Part shown: positions 1 through 9,045 of the stretch, in pieces
Layout of the letters: each line of letters starts with the position of its first letter
Position numbering within the stretch: the stretch's first letter is position 1
DNA from: Rhodococcus sp. Leaf247
GTDB taxonomy: Bacteria; Actinomycetota; Actinomycetes; Mycobacteriales; Mycobacteriaceae
Length of the DNA stretch: 64,000 bases
Assembly (NCBI RefSeq): GCF_001426185.1
Contig: NZ_LMRP01000004.1
Coordinates: forward strand, 196,405 to 260,404
Direction of reading: 5' to 3'
Notes under the pieces: generated by a model
Databases searched by the model: none
Told to the model about the DNA's origin: nothing
The model's input: the letters and a program-made list of their open reading frames with translations, nothing else
Made by a program: the position numbers and the translations under genes

Positions 1-1
1 G

Positions 2-52
2 GGAATCGGGCCCACGCGTCTGAGCCGCCTGAAGGATCTGGTGACGCCGTGA
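2..52 (+). CDS. comEA: ComEA, 3' end only (helix-hairpin-helix DNA-binding competence protein)
   Basis: Only the last 16 codons are in the window. They read [16 protein letters not shown] and then TGA. GIGPTRL is a typical helix-hairpin-helix motif found at the C-terminus of ComEA proteins, which bind incoming DNA at the membrane. The stop overlaps the GTG start of the comEC-like gene by 4 bases (GTGA), so the two are translationally coupled. ComEA next to ComEC is also the order in M. tuberculosis. The call rests on a short piece plus the neighbour. Confidence 0.7.
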   Translation, partial: GIGPTRLSRLKDLVTP

Positions 53-1608
53 CGGAACGTCCCGCGACCGACCTGCGGCTCGTTCCCGCCGCGATCGGGG
101 CGTGGGCTGCCTGCATCGTGGCGGTGGCCTTCGGCTGGGTGTCGGCGCTCGTGCTCGCGATGGTGTGTGTCGTGGGAGCCGGTGTCGCAGCGACACTCCG
201 GCGCCGTGGCCGGGCCCCAGCGGTTGCCCTCGTCCTCCTGACGGCCCTGGGAGTGACCGCCGGCTTCGCCGTGGCGGCGTCTCTACGGCTCCATTCGGTC
301 ACCACCGGTCCGGTGCGCCAGGGCGCCGAGCGGGGATCGTCCGCGACCGTGGTCGGAGTCGTCACCGACGATCCCCGGCGCATCACGGGATCGTTCGCCG
401 ATCAGGTCGTCGTCCCGGTGCGCGCCCATCGCGTCACACTGCGCGGACAGGTCGTGGACGGGTCGGCCCGCATCACCGTCTTCGGTGCCCCCGACGGGTG
501 GATCGACCTCGAACCCGGTGCGGCAGTGACGTTCCGCGCGATCCTGGCCGTACCCGACCGGGTGGGTGCCGTCGACGCTGTCGCCCGCGCCACGGGTCCT
601 CCCGATGCAGGGCAACCCTCCGCCGCGCTGAGGTGGTCGGGACGCATCCGCGCCGCCCTCGCCGACGCGTCGGAGACAGCGCTGCCCGCGGAGGAGGCGG
701 GTCTCCTGCCCGGCATGGTAGTCGGGGATCGCTCCGGTCTCGTTCCTGCCGTTGAGGATTCGTTCGCCGCAGCCGGAATGTCACATTTGACGGCCGTGTC
801 CGGCGCGAACTTCACGTTCCTCGTCGGGTCGGTCGTTCTCCTCGCTCGGCTGCTCACGGTCGGTCCCCGCACGACCGCGGTGGTCGCCGGCATCGTTCTC
901 GTCGCCTTCGTCGTCGTGGCCCGGCCCTCGCCGAGCGTGCTGCGCGCGGCGGTCATGGGTGTGCTGGGACTGCTCGCGGTGATGACGGGTCGGCGCCGTC
1001 ACGTCATGCCCGCGCTGTGTACCGCGGTTCTCCTCCTGCTGGCCGTGGACCCCGCGCTGGCGGTGTCGTGGGGGTTCGCGCTGTCGGTGACGGCAACGGC
1101 GGCCCTGGTCGTCGTGGCACCGGTCATCACACAGTTCCTCGCGGGCACGGGACCCGACGACGAGCCGCGTCGGCGTCCGGTCCTCGATGCGGTTGCCGTT
1201 GCTCTCGCCGCCCATGTCGTGACGGCTCCGCTGGTCGCGGCCATGGTGGGGACGTTCTCGCTGTATTCGGTGATCGCCAACGTCGTGGCGGCACCGGTGG
1301 TCGGACCGGTCACGGTGGTGGGGGCGCTCGCCGCGGTCGTCGCCGTCGTGAACGTCGATGCGGGTGCGGTCGTCGCCGGTGTGGCGTGGCTGCCGTTGCG
1401 ATGGCTGGTGAACATCGCGGCGTGGACCGCCTCCGTGCCCGGTTCCTCCGTGTCGACGCCGACGGGGCCTGCCGGGGCAGTCGTGGTCGGCGTCGCCATA
1501 GCGGCCGGGCTCGCGGCGGCTGTGCTGATCCGGAGAATCGCGTCGGGCAGGAGGCTCACGTCGGGCGACCGTTCCCTGTCGGGCAGACATGGCACCATCG
1601 ACCGGTGA
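49..1608 (+). CDS. comEC: ComEC/Rec2-family membrane protein
   Basis: This is an integral membrane protein of 519 residues, very rich in Val/Ala/Leu. The hallmark ComEC competence segment [14 protein letters not shown] lies at about residues 243-256, after a soluble N-terminal part, and is followed by a long series of hydrophobic helices. In transformable bacteria ComEC forms the channel that carries single-stranded DNA across the inner membrane. The protein ends soon after the last helices with a short basic tail, so it lacks the C-terminal metallo-beta-lactamase-like domain of Bacillus ComEC. As I recall, mycobacterial homologues are similarly short. The GTG start overlaps the comEA stop and the TGA stop overlaps the next GTG, so comEA-comEC-holA looks like one operon. 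DNA uptake is not shown by the sequence. Confidence 0.85.
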   Translation: MTERPATDLRLVPAAIGAWAACIVAVAFGWVSALVLAMVCVVGAGVAATLRRRGRAPAVALVLLTALGVTAGFAVAASLRLHSVTTGPVRQGAERGSSATVVGVVTDDPRRITGSFADQVVVPVRAHRVTLRGQVVDGSARITVFGAPDGWIDLEPGAAVTFRAILAVPDRVGAVDAVARATGPPDAGQPSAALRWSGRIRAALADASETALPAEEAGLLPGMVVGDRSGLVPAVEDSFAAAGMSHLTAVSGANFTFLVGSVVLLARLLTVGPRTTAVVAGIVLVAFVVVARPSPSVLRAAVMGVLGLLAVMTGRRRHVMPALCTAVLLLLAVDPALAVSWGFALSVTATAALVVVAPVITQFLAGTGPDDEPRRRPVLDAVAVALAAHVVTAPLVAAMVGTFSLYSVIANVVAAPVVGPVTVVGALAAVVAVVNVDAGAVVAGVAWLPLRWLVNIAAWTASVPGSSVSTPTGPAGAVVVGVAIAAGLAAAVLIRRIASGRRLTSGDRSLSGRHGTIDR

Positions 1609-2591
1609 GTTCCGCATCCGATCGTCCCGCACCCCTGCACCTCGTCCTGGGCGACGAGGAACTTCTCGTCGAACGCGCGGTGTCGTCCATCGTCTCCGAC
1701 ATGAAGAAGGCGACGGTCGGCGACGGGGCAGACGTCCCGGTGGACAGGCTCCGCGCCGGCGACACCACTGTCGCCGAACTCGCCGAGCTGCTCAGCCCGT
1801 CCCTCTTCGCGGAGGACCGCGTGGTCATCTTCGACTCGGCCGCGGAGGCGGGCAAGGACGCGGTGGCGCTGGTGCAGGATGCGGCCGCCTCGCCGATCGA
1901 CGGAGTCGTTCTCGTCGTCCTGCATTCGGGTGGAGGTCGCGCCAAGTCCATGGTGGGTGTGCTGCAGAAGGCCGGCGCCGTCGTGCACGAGTGCGCCAAG
2001 TTGTCCAAGGCCAGTGACCGCGTCGACTTCGTCCGCGCCGAGTTCCGGTCGCATCACGAGACCCGTGTGGCGCCCGATGCCATCGCCGCACTCGTGGATG
2101 CAATCGGCTCGGATCTGCGGGAACTCGCCGCGGCGTGCTCGCAACTGGTGTCCGACACGGCGGGCAAGGTCGATGTGGCCGCCGTGCGTCGCTACTACTC
2201 CGGCCGAGCCGAGGTCACCGGGTTCGACATCGCGGACAAGGCGGTGTCGGGGGACCGGGCCGGTGCGCTGGAGGCGCTGCGCTGGGCGATGCTCGGCGGC
2301 ACCCCTCACGTCCTGCTGGCGGACGCACTGGCGGATGCGGTCCACACGGTGGCGCGCGTCGGTTCCGCGGGGCGGGGAGACCCGTTCCGGATGGCGTCGG
2401 AGTTGGGAATGCCGCCCTGGAAGGTCAAGAAGGCGCAGGCGCAGGCGCGTCTGTGGGATCCGCAGCGGATCGGTGAGGCACTGCGAATCGTCGCGGCCTT
2501 GAATGCGGACGTCAAAGGTCAGGCGGCCGACGCCGACTACGCGGTCGAACGGGCCGTGAACGTGGTCGCCGGCTTGAGCTCCGGAAGCTGA
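1605..2591 (+). CDS. holA: DNA polymerase III subunit delta
   Basis: A 328-residue protein starting [19 protein letters not shown]. HolA is the delta subunit of the clamp loader, which opens the beta sliding clamp and loads it on primed DNA. The N-terminal [12 protein letters not shown] segment and the C-terminal region of helices ([12 protein letters not shown]) fit the HolA family, and the length is usual. I chose the GTG at 1605 because it overlaps the comEC stop (GTGA). The open frame extends upstream into comEC, where the residues are those of a shadow frame. A strong hairpin follows the stop by 15 bases. holA next to rpsT matches mycobacterial gene order. Confidence 0.92.
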   Translation: MSSASDRPAPLHLVLGDEELLVERAVSSIVSDMKKATVGDGADVPVDRLRAGDTTVAELAELLSPSLFAEDRVVIFDSAAEAGKDAVALVQDAAASPIDGVVLVVLHSGGGRAKSMVGVLQKAGAVVHECAKLSKASDRVDFVRAEFRSHHETRVAPDAIAALVDAIGSDLRELAAACSQLVSDTAGKVDVAAVRRYYSGRAEVTGFDIADKAVSGDRAGALEALRWAMLGGTPHVLLADALADAVHTVARVGSAGRGDPFRMASELGMPPWKVKKAQAQARLWDPQRIGEALRIVAALNADVKGQAADADYAVERAVNVVAGLSSGS

Positions 2592-2606
2592 CCCGCAGAC
2601 ACGAAA

Positions 2607-2636
2607 CCGCCCCGGGGGAGTGAACACCCGGGGCGG
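2607..2636. terminator. Hairpin terminator between convergent holA and rpsT
   Basis: A perfect 10-bp inverted repeat, CCGCCCCGGG / CCCGGGGCGG, surrounds a 10-base loop. It lies between the end of holA (+) and the end of rpsT (-), so it can serve both. There is no long T-run, which is common for actinobacterial terminators. Confidence 0.75.
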
Positions 2637-2704
2637 AATCCGATCAAGCTACTGCACCGGGACTCTCGAGATGAGTCTGCTCGGCGGACGTACCTGTCGA
2701 ACGA

Positions 2705-2965
2705 TCAGAGCTTGTTGAAGGCGAGCGAGAGTGCCGACTTCTTGTTGGCAGCCTGGTTCTTGTGGATGACACCCTTGCTGGCAGCCTTGTCGAGCTTGCG
2801 GCTCGCGGTCAGCAGGATCTCTTCGGCCTTCGTCTTGTCGCCGGCCTCGGTGGCCTCGCGGAACGAACGGATGACCGTCCGCAGCGACGACTTCACCGAC
2901 TGGTTACGCAGACGCTGACGCTCGTTGGTGCCGATTCTCTTGACCTGGGACTTGATGTTGGCCAC
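2705..2965 (-). CDS. rpsT: 30S ribosomal protein S20
   Basis: An 86-residue, very basic, helical protein starting [21 protein letters not shown], the standard S20 N-terminus. The C-terminal [16 protein letters not shown] segment is also typical. S20 binds 16S rRNA early in assembly of the small subunit. The start is GTG, preceded on the minus strand by GAAGGA. It is a single-gene unit with its own promoter about 130 bases upstream and a hairpin downstream. Confidence 0.97.
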   Translation of the reverse strand: MANIKSQVKRIGTNERQRLRNQSVKSSLRTVIRSFREATEAGDKTKAEEILLTASRKLDKAASKGVIHKNQAANKKSALSLAFNKL

Positions 2966-3095
2966 GCGTAGTTATCCTTCGTCTCTTCTCGGTCCGGGAC
3001 GGCTGACTCCGGGGAACACTCTCGAGCCGTACGTGCAGTGCTTGTGAAAGCTTGTAGCGGCGGGAACAGACAACCGTCCCCACGCCCGACGTACG

Positions 3096-3124
3096 AGACT
3101 ACCAGCGCCCGGGACGGAACCCAA
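3096..3124 (-). promoter_or_regulatory. Predicted rpsT promoter
   Basis: On the minus strand TTGGGT (3124-3119) and TAGTCT (3101-3096) are separated by 17 bases, a reasonable sigma-A-type promoter for this group. It would give a leader of roughly 120 bases before rpsT. A leader that long leaves room for autoregulation by S20, but I see no specific structure that proves it. Confidence 0.5.
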
Positions 3125-3210
3125 TTCGGTGACCTCGGGGAGCGGGGAGGCTCGTGAGGTTGCAGAGAATTACCGTGTCCACCGTGCCCCATTGTGAACT
3201 GTGAGGCAGC

Positions 3211-4884
3211 ATGGCCACCATGAGTCCTCGATCAGCGGCAGCGCCACAGGCGAAGAAGGCTCGCAGGCAGACACAGTCCCAATCCGGGCCCAGTGTGTTC
3301 GACGGGTACGCCGATATCGGCAAGTACGGGCTCGCCTTCGACGAGATGTTCGACGGCGACGGCGGGCTCCGCGGTCCCTACAAAGGGATCCACAAAGCGC
3401 TCGCACCGTCCGACGCCGCCGAACTCGAGGCGCGGTCCGACGCTCTGGGTCGCGCGTTCGTCGACCAGGGCATCACGTTCGCCCTCGAGGGGCAGGAGCG
3501 TCCGTTCCCCCTCGATCAAGTGCCCCGGGTCATCGCGGCGTCCGAGTGGAACAAGCTCGAGCGCGGGATCAAGCAGCGGGTCAAGGCACTCGAGTTCTTC
3601 CTGGCGGACATCTACGGGGAGCAGGAGATCCTGCGCGACGGCGTGGTCCCGAAGTCCCTGGTGACGTCGTGCGAACACTTCCACCGCGAGGCGTTCGGCA
3701 TCGTGCCCCCCAACGGAGTGCGCATCCACGTCGCGGGCATCGACCTGATCCGTGACGCCGAGGGCACCTTCCGCGTCCTCGAGGACAACCTGCGGTCGCC
3801 GTCGGGCGTCTCCTACGTCATGGAGAACCGCCGCACCATGGCGCGCGTGTTCCCAGACCTGTTCGCGAGCCACCGTGTGCGCGCTGTCGGCGATTACGCC
3901 ACACACCTGCTGCGCGCGCTGCGTGCTGCCGCCGCCATCAACGAGGCGGATCCCACCGTCGTCGTCCTCACGCCCGGGGTGGCGAATTCCGCGTACTTCG
4001 AGCACTCCTTGCTCGCCCGCCTGATGGGCGTCGAGCTGGTGGAGGGCCGCGACCTCTTCTGTCGAGACAACGTCGTCTACATGCGCACCACCGAGGGTGA
4101 GCGTCAGGTCGACGTGATCTACCGCCGCATCGACGACGACTACCTCGACCCCATGCAGTTCCGACCGGACTCGGTGCTCGGTGTGGCCGGACTGGTCAAC
4201 GCCGCTCGCGCCGGTAACGTCGTCATCTCCAGCGCCATCGGCAACGGTGTCGGCGACGACAAGCTCACCTACACGTACGTGCCGACCATCATCGAGTACT
4301 ACCTCGGCGAGAAGCCGCTCCTCGCCAACGTCGACACGTTCCGGTGCTGGCTGCCGGACGAGTGCGAAGAGGTGCTCGACCGTGTCGACGAACTGGTGAT
4401 CAAGCCAGTCGAGGGCTCCGGCGGATACGGCATCGTGTTCGGCCCGGACGCGTCGCCCAAGGAACTGGCCACGATCAGCAAGAAGATCCGGGCCGATCCG
4501 CGCGGATGGATCGCGCAGCCCGTGGTGCAGCTGTCGACGGTGCCCACCAAGATCGGTGACCAGCTCGCGCCGCGGCACGTCGATCTGCGGCCGTTCGCCG
4601 TGAACGACGGCGACGACGTCTGGGTGCTGCCCGGCGGCCTGACCCGCGTGGCGCTTCCCGAAGGATCCCTGGTGGTCAACTCGAGCCAGGGCGGCGGCAG
4701 CAAGGACACCTGGGTCCTGGCCGGCCGCGCGACCAAGGAGGACGAGCGTGAGCTCGGTGGGGCGGAGATCGTGTCCGAACCCCCGTCGTCACCCACCGCG
4801 GAGCAGGGCCCCGAGCTGAACAGCCAGCAGATCCAACAGCAGCAGCAACAGCTGACCCACTCCCCGAAGGACGGTGCCCGCTGA
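3211..4884 (+). CDS. Circularly permuted ATP-grasp type 2 protein (DUF404/DUF407)
   Basis: A 557-residue protein. The segment VDELVIKPVEGSGGYGIVFG (about residues 394-413) is the nucleotide-binding glycine-rich part of the circularly permuted ATP-grasp fold, and FRVLEDNLRSPSGVSYVMEN is also typical. It corresponds to M. tuberculosis Rv2411c. It is the first gene of a three-gene operon with an alpha-E protein and a transglutaminase-like protein. This set recurs in many bacteria and is thought to make or process a peptide-like product, whose identity is not settled. GAGG lies 6 bases before the chosen ATG. The last ~20 residues carry a glutamine run (QQIQQQQQQL), probably a disordered tail. Confidence 0.88.
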   Translation: MATMSPRSAAAPQAKKARRQTQSQSGPSVFDGYADIGKYGLAFDEMFDGDGGLRGPYKGIHKALAPSDAAELEARSDALGRAFVDQGITFALEGQERPFPLDQVPRVIAASEWNKLERGIKQRVKALEFFLADIYGEQEILRDGVVPKSLVTSCEHFHREAFGIVPPNGVRIHVAGIDLIRDAEGTFRVLEDNLRSPSGVSYVMENRRTMARVFPDLFASHRVRAVGDYATHLLRALRAAAAINEADPTVVVLTPGVANSAYFEHSLLARLMGVELVEGRDLFCRDNVVYMRTTEGERQVDVIYRRIDDDYLDPMQFRPDSVLGVAGLVNAARAGNVVISSAIGNGVGDDKLTYTYVPTIIEYYLGEKPLLANVDTFRCWLPDECEEVLDRVDELVIKPVEGSGGYGIVFGPDASPKELATISKKIRADPRGWIAQPVVQLSTVPTKIGDQLAPRHVDLRPFAVNDGDDVWVLPGGLTRVALPEGSLVVNSSQGGGSKDTWVLAGRATKEDERELGGAEIVSEPPSSPTAEQGPELNSQQIQQQQQQLTHSPKDGAR

Positions 4885-5855
4885 TGTTGGCTCGCAACGC
4901 CGAATCGCTGTACTGGATCGGACGCTACGTCGAACGTGCCGACGACACCGCGCGCATCCTCGACGTCACGGTGCACCAGCTGCTCGAGGACGCGACGGTC
5001 GACCCCGACCACACCTCACGAGTGCTGTTGCGCGTGTTGGGATTCGAGCTTCCCGACGAGCGCCTGGACGTGTGGTCGTTGACGGAACTGGTCGCGTTCT
5101 CCCGCGAGGGCAACGGATCCATCGTCGACTCGTTGTCCAGTGCCCGCGAGAATGCCCGAGGTGCCCGCGAGGTCACGTCGAGCGAGATGTGGGAATGTCT
5201 CAACACGACGTACAACGCACTCGGCGACCGCATTCGAGCGTCGAAGCGTCTGGGCCCGCACGAGTTCCTCGGGTTCATCGAGGAGCGCGCAGCGATGTTC
5301 GCCGGCCTCGCCGACTCGACGCTGAGTCGCGACGACGGCTACCGGTTCCTGTTGCTCGGTCGCTCCGTGGAGCGCATCGACATGACCGTCCGGTTGCTGC
5401 TCGCTCGTGCCGGCGACCGCCCCTCGTCTCCCGCGTGGGTCACGGTGCTGCGGTCGGCCGGTGCGCACGACACCTACCTGCGGACCTACCGCGGTGCTCT
5501 CGACGCCCAGCGCGTCCTGGAGTTCATGCTGCTCGACCGACTGTTCCCGCGCTCGGTGTTCTACGCACTGAGCGAGGCCGAGCACTCCCTGGACAGCCTG
5601 GACCACCACCCGGACATGCGCGTCGGTTCCCGGGCCGAGGCGCAGCGCCTGCTCGGCCGCGCGCGCAGTGAACTCGAGTTCCTGCAGCCTGGCGTTCTGC
5701 TCGAAGACCTGCAGGACCGTCTGATGTCGCTGCAGGAGACCTGCCGCGAGGTGGGTGAGGCGATCTCCAAGCAGTACTTCCACGCAGCGCCCTGGGTCGC
5801 CTGGACCGACGCCGGAAGCCGAACGGACGAAGCACAATTGGAGGGTGAACTGTGA
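4884..5855 (+). CDS. Alpha-E domain protein (DUF403)
   Basis: A 323-residue, mostly helical protein beginning MLARNAESLYWIGRYVERADDT. The motif NAESLYWIGRYVERAD opens the alpha-E (DUF403) family. It has no signal peptide or membrane segment. Its ATG overlaps the stop of the ATP-grasp gene by one base (TGATG), and its end overlaps the GTG of the transglutaminase gene by 4 bases. Expression is therefore tightly coupled and the three products probably act together. The biochemical role is unknown. It is the equivalent of Rv2410c by order and sequence type. Confidence 0.88.
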   Translation: MLARNAESLYWIGRYVERADDTARILDVTVHQLLEDATVDPDHTSRVLLRVLGFELPDERLDVWSLTELVAFSREGNGSIVDSLSSARENARGAREVTSSEMWECLNTTYNALGDRIRASKRLGPHEFLGFIEERAAMFAGLADSTLSRDDGYRFLLLGRSVERIDMTVRLLLARAGDRPSSPAWVTVLRSAGAHDTYLRTYRGALDAQRVLEFMLLDRLFPRSVFYALSEAEHSLDSLDHHPDMRVGSRAEAQRLLGRARSELEFLQPGVLLEDLQDRLMSLQETCREVGEAISKQYFHAAPWVAWTDAGSRTDEAQLEGEL

Positions 5856-6694
5856 GCTGGCGGATGCGCGTCGTGCACACCACGGGGTACAACTACGACG
5901 CACCGGTCACGTCCTCGTACAACGAGGCCCGACTGACGCCGCGGAGCGACACCCGGCAGAACGTCATTCTCAATCGCGTCGAGACCGATCCCGCGACCAG
6001 GTCGTACCGGTACACCGACTACTGGGGCACCGCGGTCACGGCTTTCGACCTGCACGCACCGCACAAGTCCCTCGAGGTGGCGGGGTCCTCCGTCGTCGAG
6101 ACGGACGCGTTCGTCCCGCCGGAGGAGACCCTCGACTGGGAGGATCTGGCCGCCGACGCCGTGGTGGACAGGTTCAACGAACTGCTCGGCCACAGCACCT
6201 ACGTCCCCCGCAACCGCCAGCTGACGGCCGTCGCGAAGAAGTTGGCGAAGGATCTGGGGCCGTACGACGCCGTGGTGGCCGTCTGCGACTGGGTGAACCA
6301 GGAGATGTCCTACGTTCCCGGCACCACCGGGGTGCACACGTCCGCAGTGGAGGCGTGGGCCGAGAAGAAGGGCGTCTGCCAGGACTACGCACACCTCACG
6401 CTGGTGTTGCTCCGCAGCATCGGCATCCCTGCCCGCTATGTCTCCGGATATCTGCACCCCAATGCCGAAGCGGTGGTGGGTGATTCGGTCGAGGGGCAGT
6501 CGCACGCGTGGATCGAGGCGTGGACCGGATCCTGGTGGGGCTACGACCCGACCAACGCCGTTCCGGTCAACGAGCAGCACGTGTCGGTAGGGATCGGGCG
6601 CGACTACGCCGACGTGCCGCCGCTGAAGGGCATCTTCTCCGGTGGCGGGTCCACCGAACTCGACGTGGTCGTGGAGATCACCCGCCTGGCGTGA
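5852..6694 (+). CDS. Transglutaminase-like cysteine protease family protein
   Basis: A 280-residue protein with an N-terminal beta-rich transglutaminase-associated region (VVHTTGYNYDAPVTSSYNEA) and then the transglutaminase core. The catalytic Cys lies in KKGVCQDYAHL (about residues 171-181), the His in GQSHAWIEAW and the Asp in WWGYDPTN, so the Cys-His-Asp triad is complete. It is the third gene of the ATP-grasp / alpha-E operon (like Rv2409c). In such operons the enzyme is thought to act as a peptidase or ligase on the peptide product, which is inference. The start is GTG at 5852. The 3' end overlaps the convergent AAA ATPase gene by 17 bases. Confidence 0.88.
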   Translation: MSWRMRVVHTTGYNYDAPVTSSYNEARLTPRSDTRQNVILNRVETDPATRSYRYTDYWGTAVTAFDLHAPHKSLEVAGSSVVETDAFVPPEETLDWEDLAADAVVDRFNELLGHSTYVPRNRQLTAVAKKLAKDLGPYDAVVAVCDWVNQEMSYVPGTTGVHTSAVEAWAEKKGVCQDYAHLTLVLLRSIGIPARYVSGYLHPNAEAVVGDSVEGQSHAWIEAWTGSWWGYDPTNAVPVNEQHVSVGIGRDYADVPPLKGIFSGGGSTELDVVVEITRLA

Positions 6695-8111
6695 CGCTCG
6701 ATCCGCCCAGCAGTGAGCGGGTCAGTCGCTGACGCTCGTCGACGCAGGCGGTCAGAACCGCGGCGACGTCACTGTCGGTGATCATCGTTCTGCGTCCGTC
6801 GACATCGTGGTCGTCGCGCTCGATCGCGGCGACCACGATGCGGCGGACGAGTTCCCGTACGTACGAGGCGGTTCCGCCCTCGGTCGCGTCGACGAGCGGC
6901 GTGAGGTCGGCTGTCATGTCCACTGCCGACAGATAGCGCTCCGCCAACCGGGCGCGACCGCGGGCGTCGGGCAGCGGGATCTCGACCGCGAGATCGATGC
7001 GTCCGGGTCTGTCTCGAACCGCTCGCTCGATGGAATCGGGCCTGTTCGTGGTGAGCACGAACGTCACGTCCGCGTCGCCGTCCATGCCGTCCATCGCATC
7101 GAGCAATGCGAACAGGAGCGAGTTCACACCCGTTTCCTCGCGCTCCCGGGCGATGAGATCGACGTCCTCGACCACCACGACCGACGGGCTCAGGCGGCGT
7201 GCCAGAGTGGTGGCCTCCGCGATGTGGCGCATCGCGGACCCGGTGAGCACGATGACGGTGCTGTCCGGCACGAGTCCGAGGAGGTGGCGGACCGTATGGG
7301 TCTTGCCGGTTCCCGGTGGGCCATAGAGGAGTATGCCGCGACCCACGTGTTGGCCCGCTTCACGTAGTCGTGCTGCGGAGGATCCGACGGTGACGAGATG
7401 ACGGGTCATCGCCTCGAGAGTGCCGTCGGGAAGGATCAAGTCCTCGGCCGCGACGGTGGGTCTCGTCATGAATCCCACGAGCCCGTTGCCCCGTCCGCCG
7501 CTGCTCCCCAGCGTGAGGACCTGGCCGCGCATGACGTCATGCTCGTCCATGAGCGAGACGATGCTGTCCAGCGTGCTCGCGCCGGCGTCCCGTTCGCCGC
7601 AGATCACCTCGATCTGCAGTGGCGCCTGATGCGCCGGGTCCGGGATGTGGACCGCAACCGCCACGGGGATTCCGCCGGGCGAGTAGGTGTCGAGCAACCC
7701 GAAGGCCGGGACGGACATCGTCGACTCGGGACCGGTGTCCACCGACCGGTACTCGACGGGGCCTCCTCGGACGCGGCCACCGCGGTGACAGGATCGCAGC
7801 AACGTGACGAGATCCTCGTGGGGAACTTCGCGGCCGCGGAGTGACGACCATCGTTGTGCCGCTGCAGCTTCCGGTGGATCCGAGTGGCGGTCGGCGTAGG
7901 CCTGGACGGTGAGGACGAGGGTCGCGGCCTGATATGTGGGAAGGGACCGTCGATGCGAGATCACCGCATCCGGGGGTACGGCCAGGTGCGAGAAGATATG
8001 CAGCGCAGGCTCTTCGAGCGGTCCGGTGTCGAGTGCACGGGCACGGTGGGAGAGATGGGACAGGGCTCCGCTGACGATGTCGAGCGAGTCCGGGGAATGC
8101 GTGAGGGTCAC
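6678..8111 (-). CDS. AAA+ ATPase of unknown role
   Basis: A 477-residue cytoplasmic protein. The C-terminal half is a classical AAA module: Walker A GPPGTGKT (264-271), Walker B VVVVEDVDLI (311-320), then LTTNRPDSIERAVRDRPGRID with sensor-1 asparagine and arginine-finger-type residues. The first ~230 residues are not recognised and probably select the substrate. It resembles the stand-alone FtsH/CDC48-type ATPases that remodel proteins without a protease domain. It converges on, and slightly overlaps, the transglutaminase gene. No partner gene is adjacent in the same orientation, so its job cannot be named. Confidence 0.8.
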   Translation of the reverse strand: MTLTHSPDSLDIVSGALSHLSHRARALDTGPLEEPALHIFSHLAVPPDAVISHRRSLPTYQAATLVLTVQAYADRHSDPPEAAAAQRWSSLRGREVPHEDLVTLLRSCHRGGRVRGGPVEYRSVDTGPESTMSVPAFGLLDTYSPGGIPVAVAVHIPDPAHQAPLQIEVICGERDAGASTLDSIVSLMDEHDVMRGQVLTLGSSGGRGNGLVGFMTRPTVAAEDLILPDGTLEAMTRHLVTVGSSAARLREAGQHVGRGILLYGPPGTGKTHTVRHLLGLVPDSTVIVLTGSAMRHIAEATTLARRLSPSVVVVEDVDLIAREREETGVNSLLFALLDAMDGMDGDADVTFVLTTNRPDSIERAVRDRPGRIDLAVEIPLPDARGRARLAERYLSAVDMTADLTPLVDATEGGTASYVRELVRRIVVAAIERDDHDVDGRRTMITDSDVAAVLTACVDERQRLTRSLLGGSSVTPGG

Positions 8112-8308
8112 AGTGAACGCACTACCAGTGCGGATGGTTCGAAGGAATGTGACGCGGGATGTGCCGCCGGTGAGAGGGGAATGGGCGGAAATTCACATCC
8201 GCAGAAGCACGGTAGCACCGGGAAACCCTGCTGCGCCAGGGGTTGCCGCGTCCGATTCTCGACACTCGTGCTGTCGAGCGTATCGAGTCGGAGCGTCCAC
8301 AACTCGCC

Positions 8309-8334
8309 CGGATCGACGGAACCCCGTCGATCCG
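8309..8334 (-). terminator. Hairpin after the PemK/MazF-like gene
   Basis: An 11-bp perfect inverted repeat, CGGATCGACGG / CCGTCGATCCG, has a 4-base loop. It lies 32 bases downstream of the PemK/MazF-like gene on the minus strand, upstream of the AAA ATPase gene. No T-run follows. The rest of 8112-8365 shows nothing I can call; it should contain the AAA ATPase promoter. Confidence 0.6.
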
Positions 8335-8365
8335 AGGGAGTTATGGACCTTCAGGCACGGCCCGG

Positions 8366-8941
8366 TCAGTGCCAGGAGAAGTCGGAGCGCAGCCGCCCGG
8401 CCACCAGGTCGAAGCGATCGCGCGGCAACACGGCACCCTCGCGGCGGATGCCGTCCTCGGGAACGTCGAGGACACGGTCGAGGCGGACCCAGCTGGGTCG
8501 CCCTTGCGCATCCCAGGATCCACCGCCCAGTCCGAGCCAGTCTCGATCGCCCTCGTGCTTGCTCTGACTCGACAACATCAGGCCCAGGAGGGTGGATCCG
8601 TCCCGGCCGACCACGAGCACCGGACGGTCCTTGCCCTGTGACGGGTCTTCCTCGTAGGCGACCCACGTCCAGACGATCTCGCCGGGATCCGCTGCTCCGT
8701 CGAGAGCGGGGGAGTACTCGATGCGTCGTGCGCGTGCCGCGGTGGGCGACGACGTGGAGCTGACCGGTCTGCCCGACGGTGCGGTCCGAGGCGGCGTCGC
8801 GGTCGACGCACCGACCCTCTGCCCGATGGACTGGGTCACCTTGTCCAGCGCACCGGACCTCTGCAGCTGCCGGAACAGCCGTGGGCCCTCCGCTACTGCG
8901 AGCCGTCCCAGTTTCTTGCCGATCGACGCCAACGTTGCCAT
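8366..8941 (-). CDS. PemK/MazF-fold family protein
   Basis: A 191-residue protein. The C-terminal ~110 residues have the PemK/MazF pattern: GEIVWTWVAYEEDPSQGKDR followed by PVLVVGRDGSTLLGLMLSS. The first ~80 residues are a helical segment and a Pro/Ser/Thr-rich linker that classical MazF toxins lack. The position beside lepA matches M. tuberculosis Rv2405. No antitoxin gene sits upstream, and the gene has its own terminator, so a working toxin-antitoxin pair is doubtful. A housekeeping or RNA-binding role is equally possible. The ATG start is the first in frame after a stop-free basic N-terminus (MATLASIGKKLGRL). Confidence 0.7.
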   Translation of the reverse strand: MATLASIGKKLGRLAVAEGPRLFRQLQRSGALDKVTQSIGQRVGASTATPPRTAPSGRPVSSTSSPTAARARRIEYSPALDGAADPGEIVWTWVAYEEDPSQGKDRPVLVVGRDGSTLLGLMLSSQSKHEGDRDWLGLGGGSWDAQGRPSWVRLDRVLDVPEDGIRREGAVLPRDRFDLVAGRLRSDFSWH

Positions 8942-8987
8942 CCGAACAGGCTACCGAGGATGCGAATCGACGCTCACCCACGGCTAG

Positions 8988-9006
8988 TGAGCTTAGGCTA
9001 CCCTGA
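8988..9006. promoter_or_regulatory. Iron box (IdeR/DtxR-type operator)
   Basis: TGAGCTTAGGCTACCCTGA matches 15 of 19 positions of the IdeR/DtxR consensus TTAGGTTAGGCTAACCTAA, including the central TTAGGCTA. It lies 39 bases before the start codon of a siderophore-binding lipoprotein gene. IdeR with Fe(II) represses iron-uptake genes in this group, so this gene is predicted to be switched on under iron limitation. Confidence 0.75.
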
Positions 9007-9045
9007 GCCCGATTCGAGAGGTTCTCGACGGCTGAAGGGAATGAC

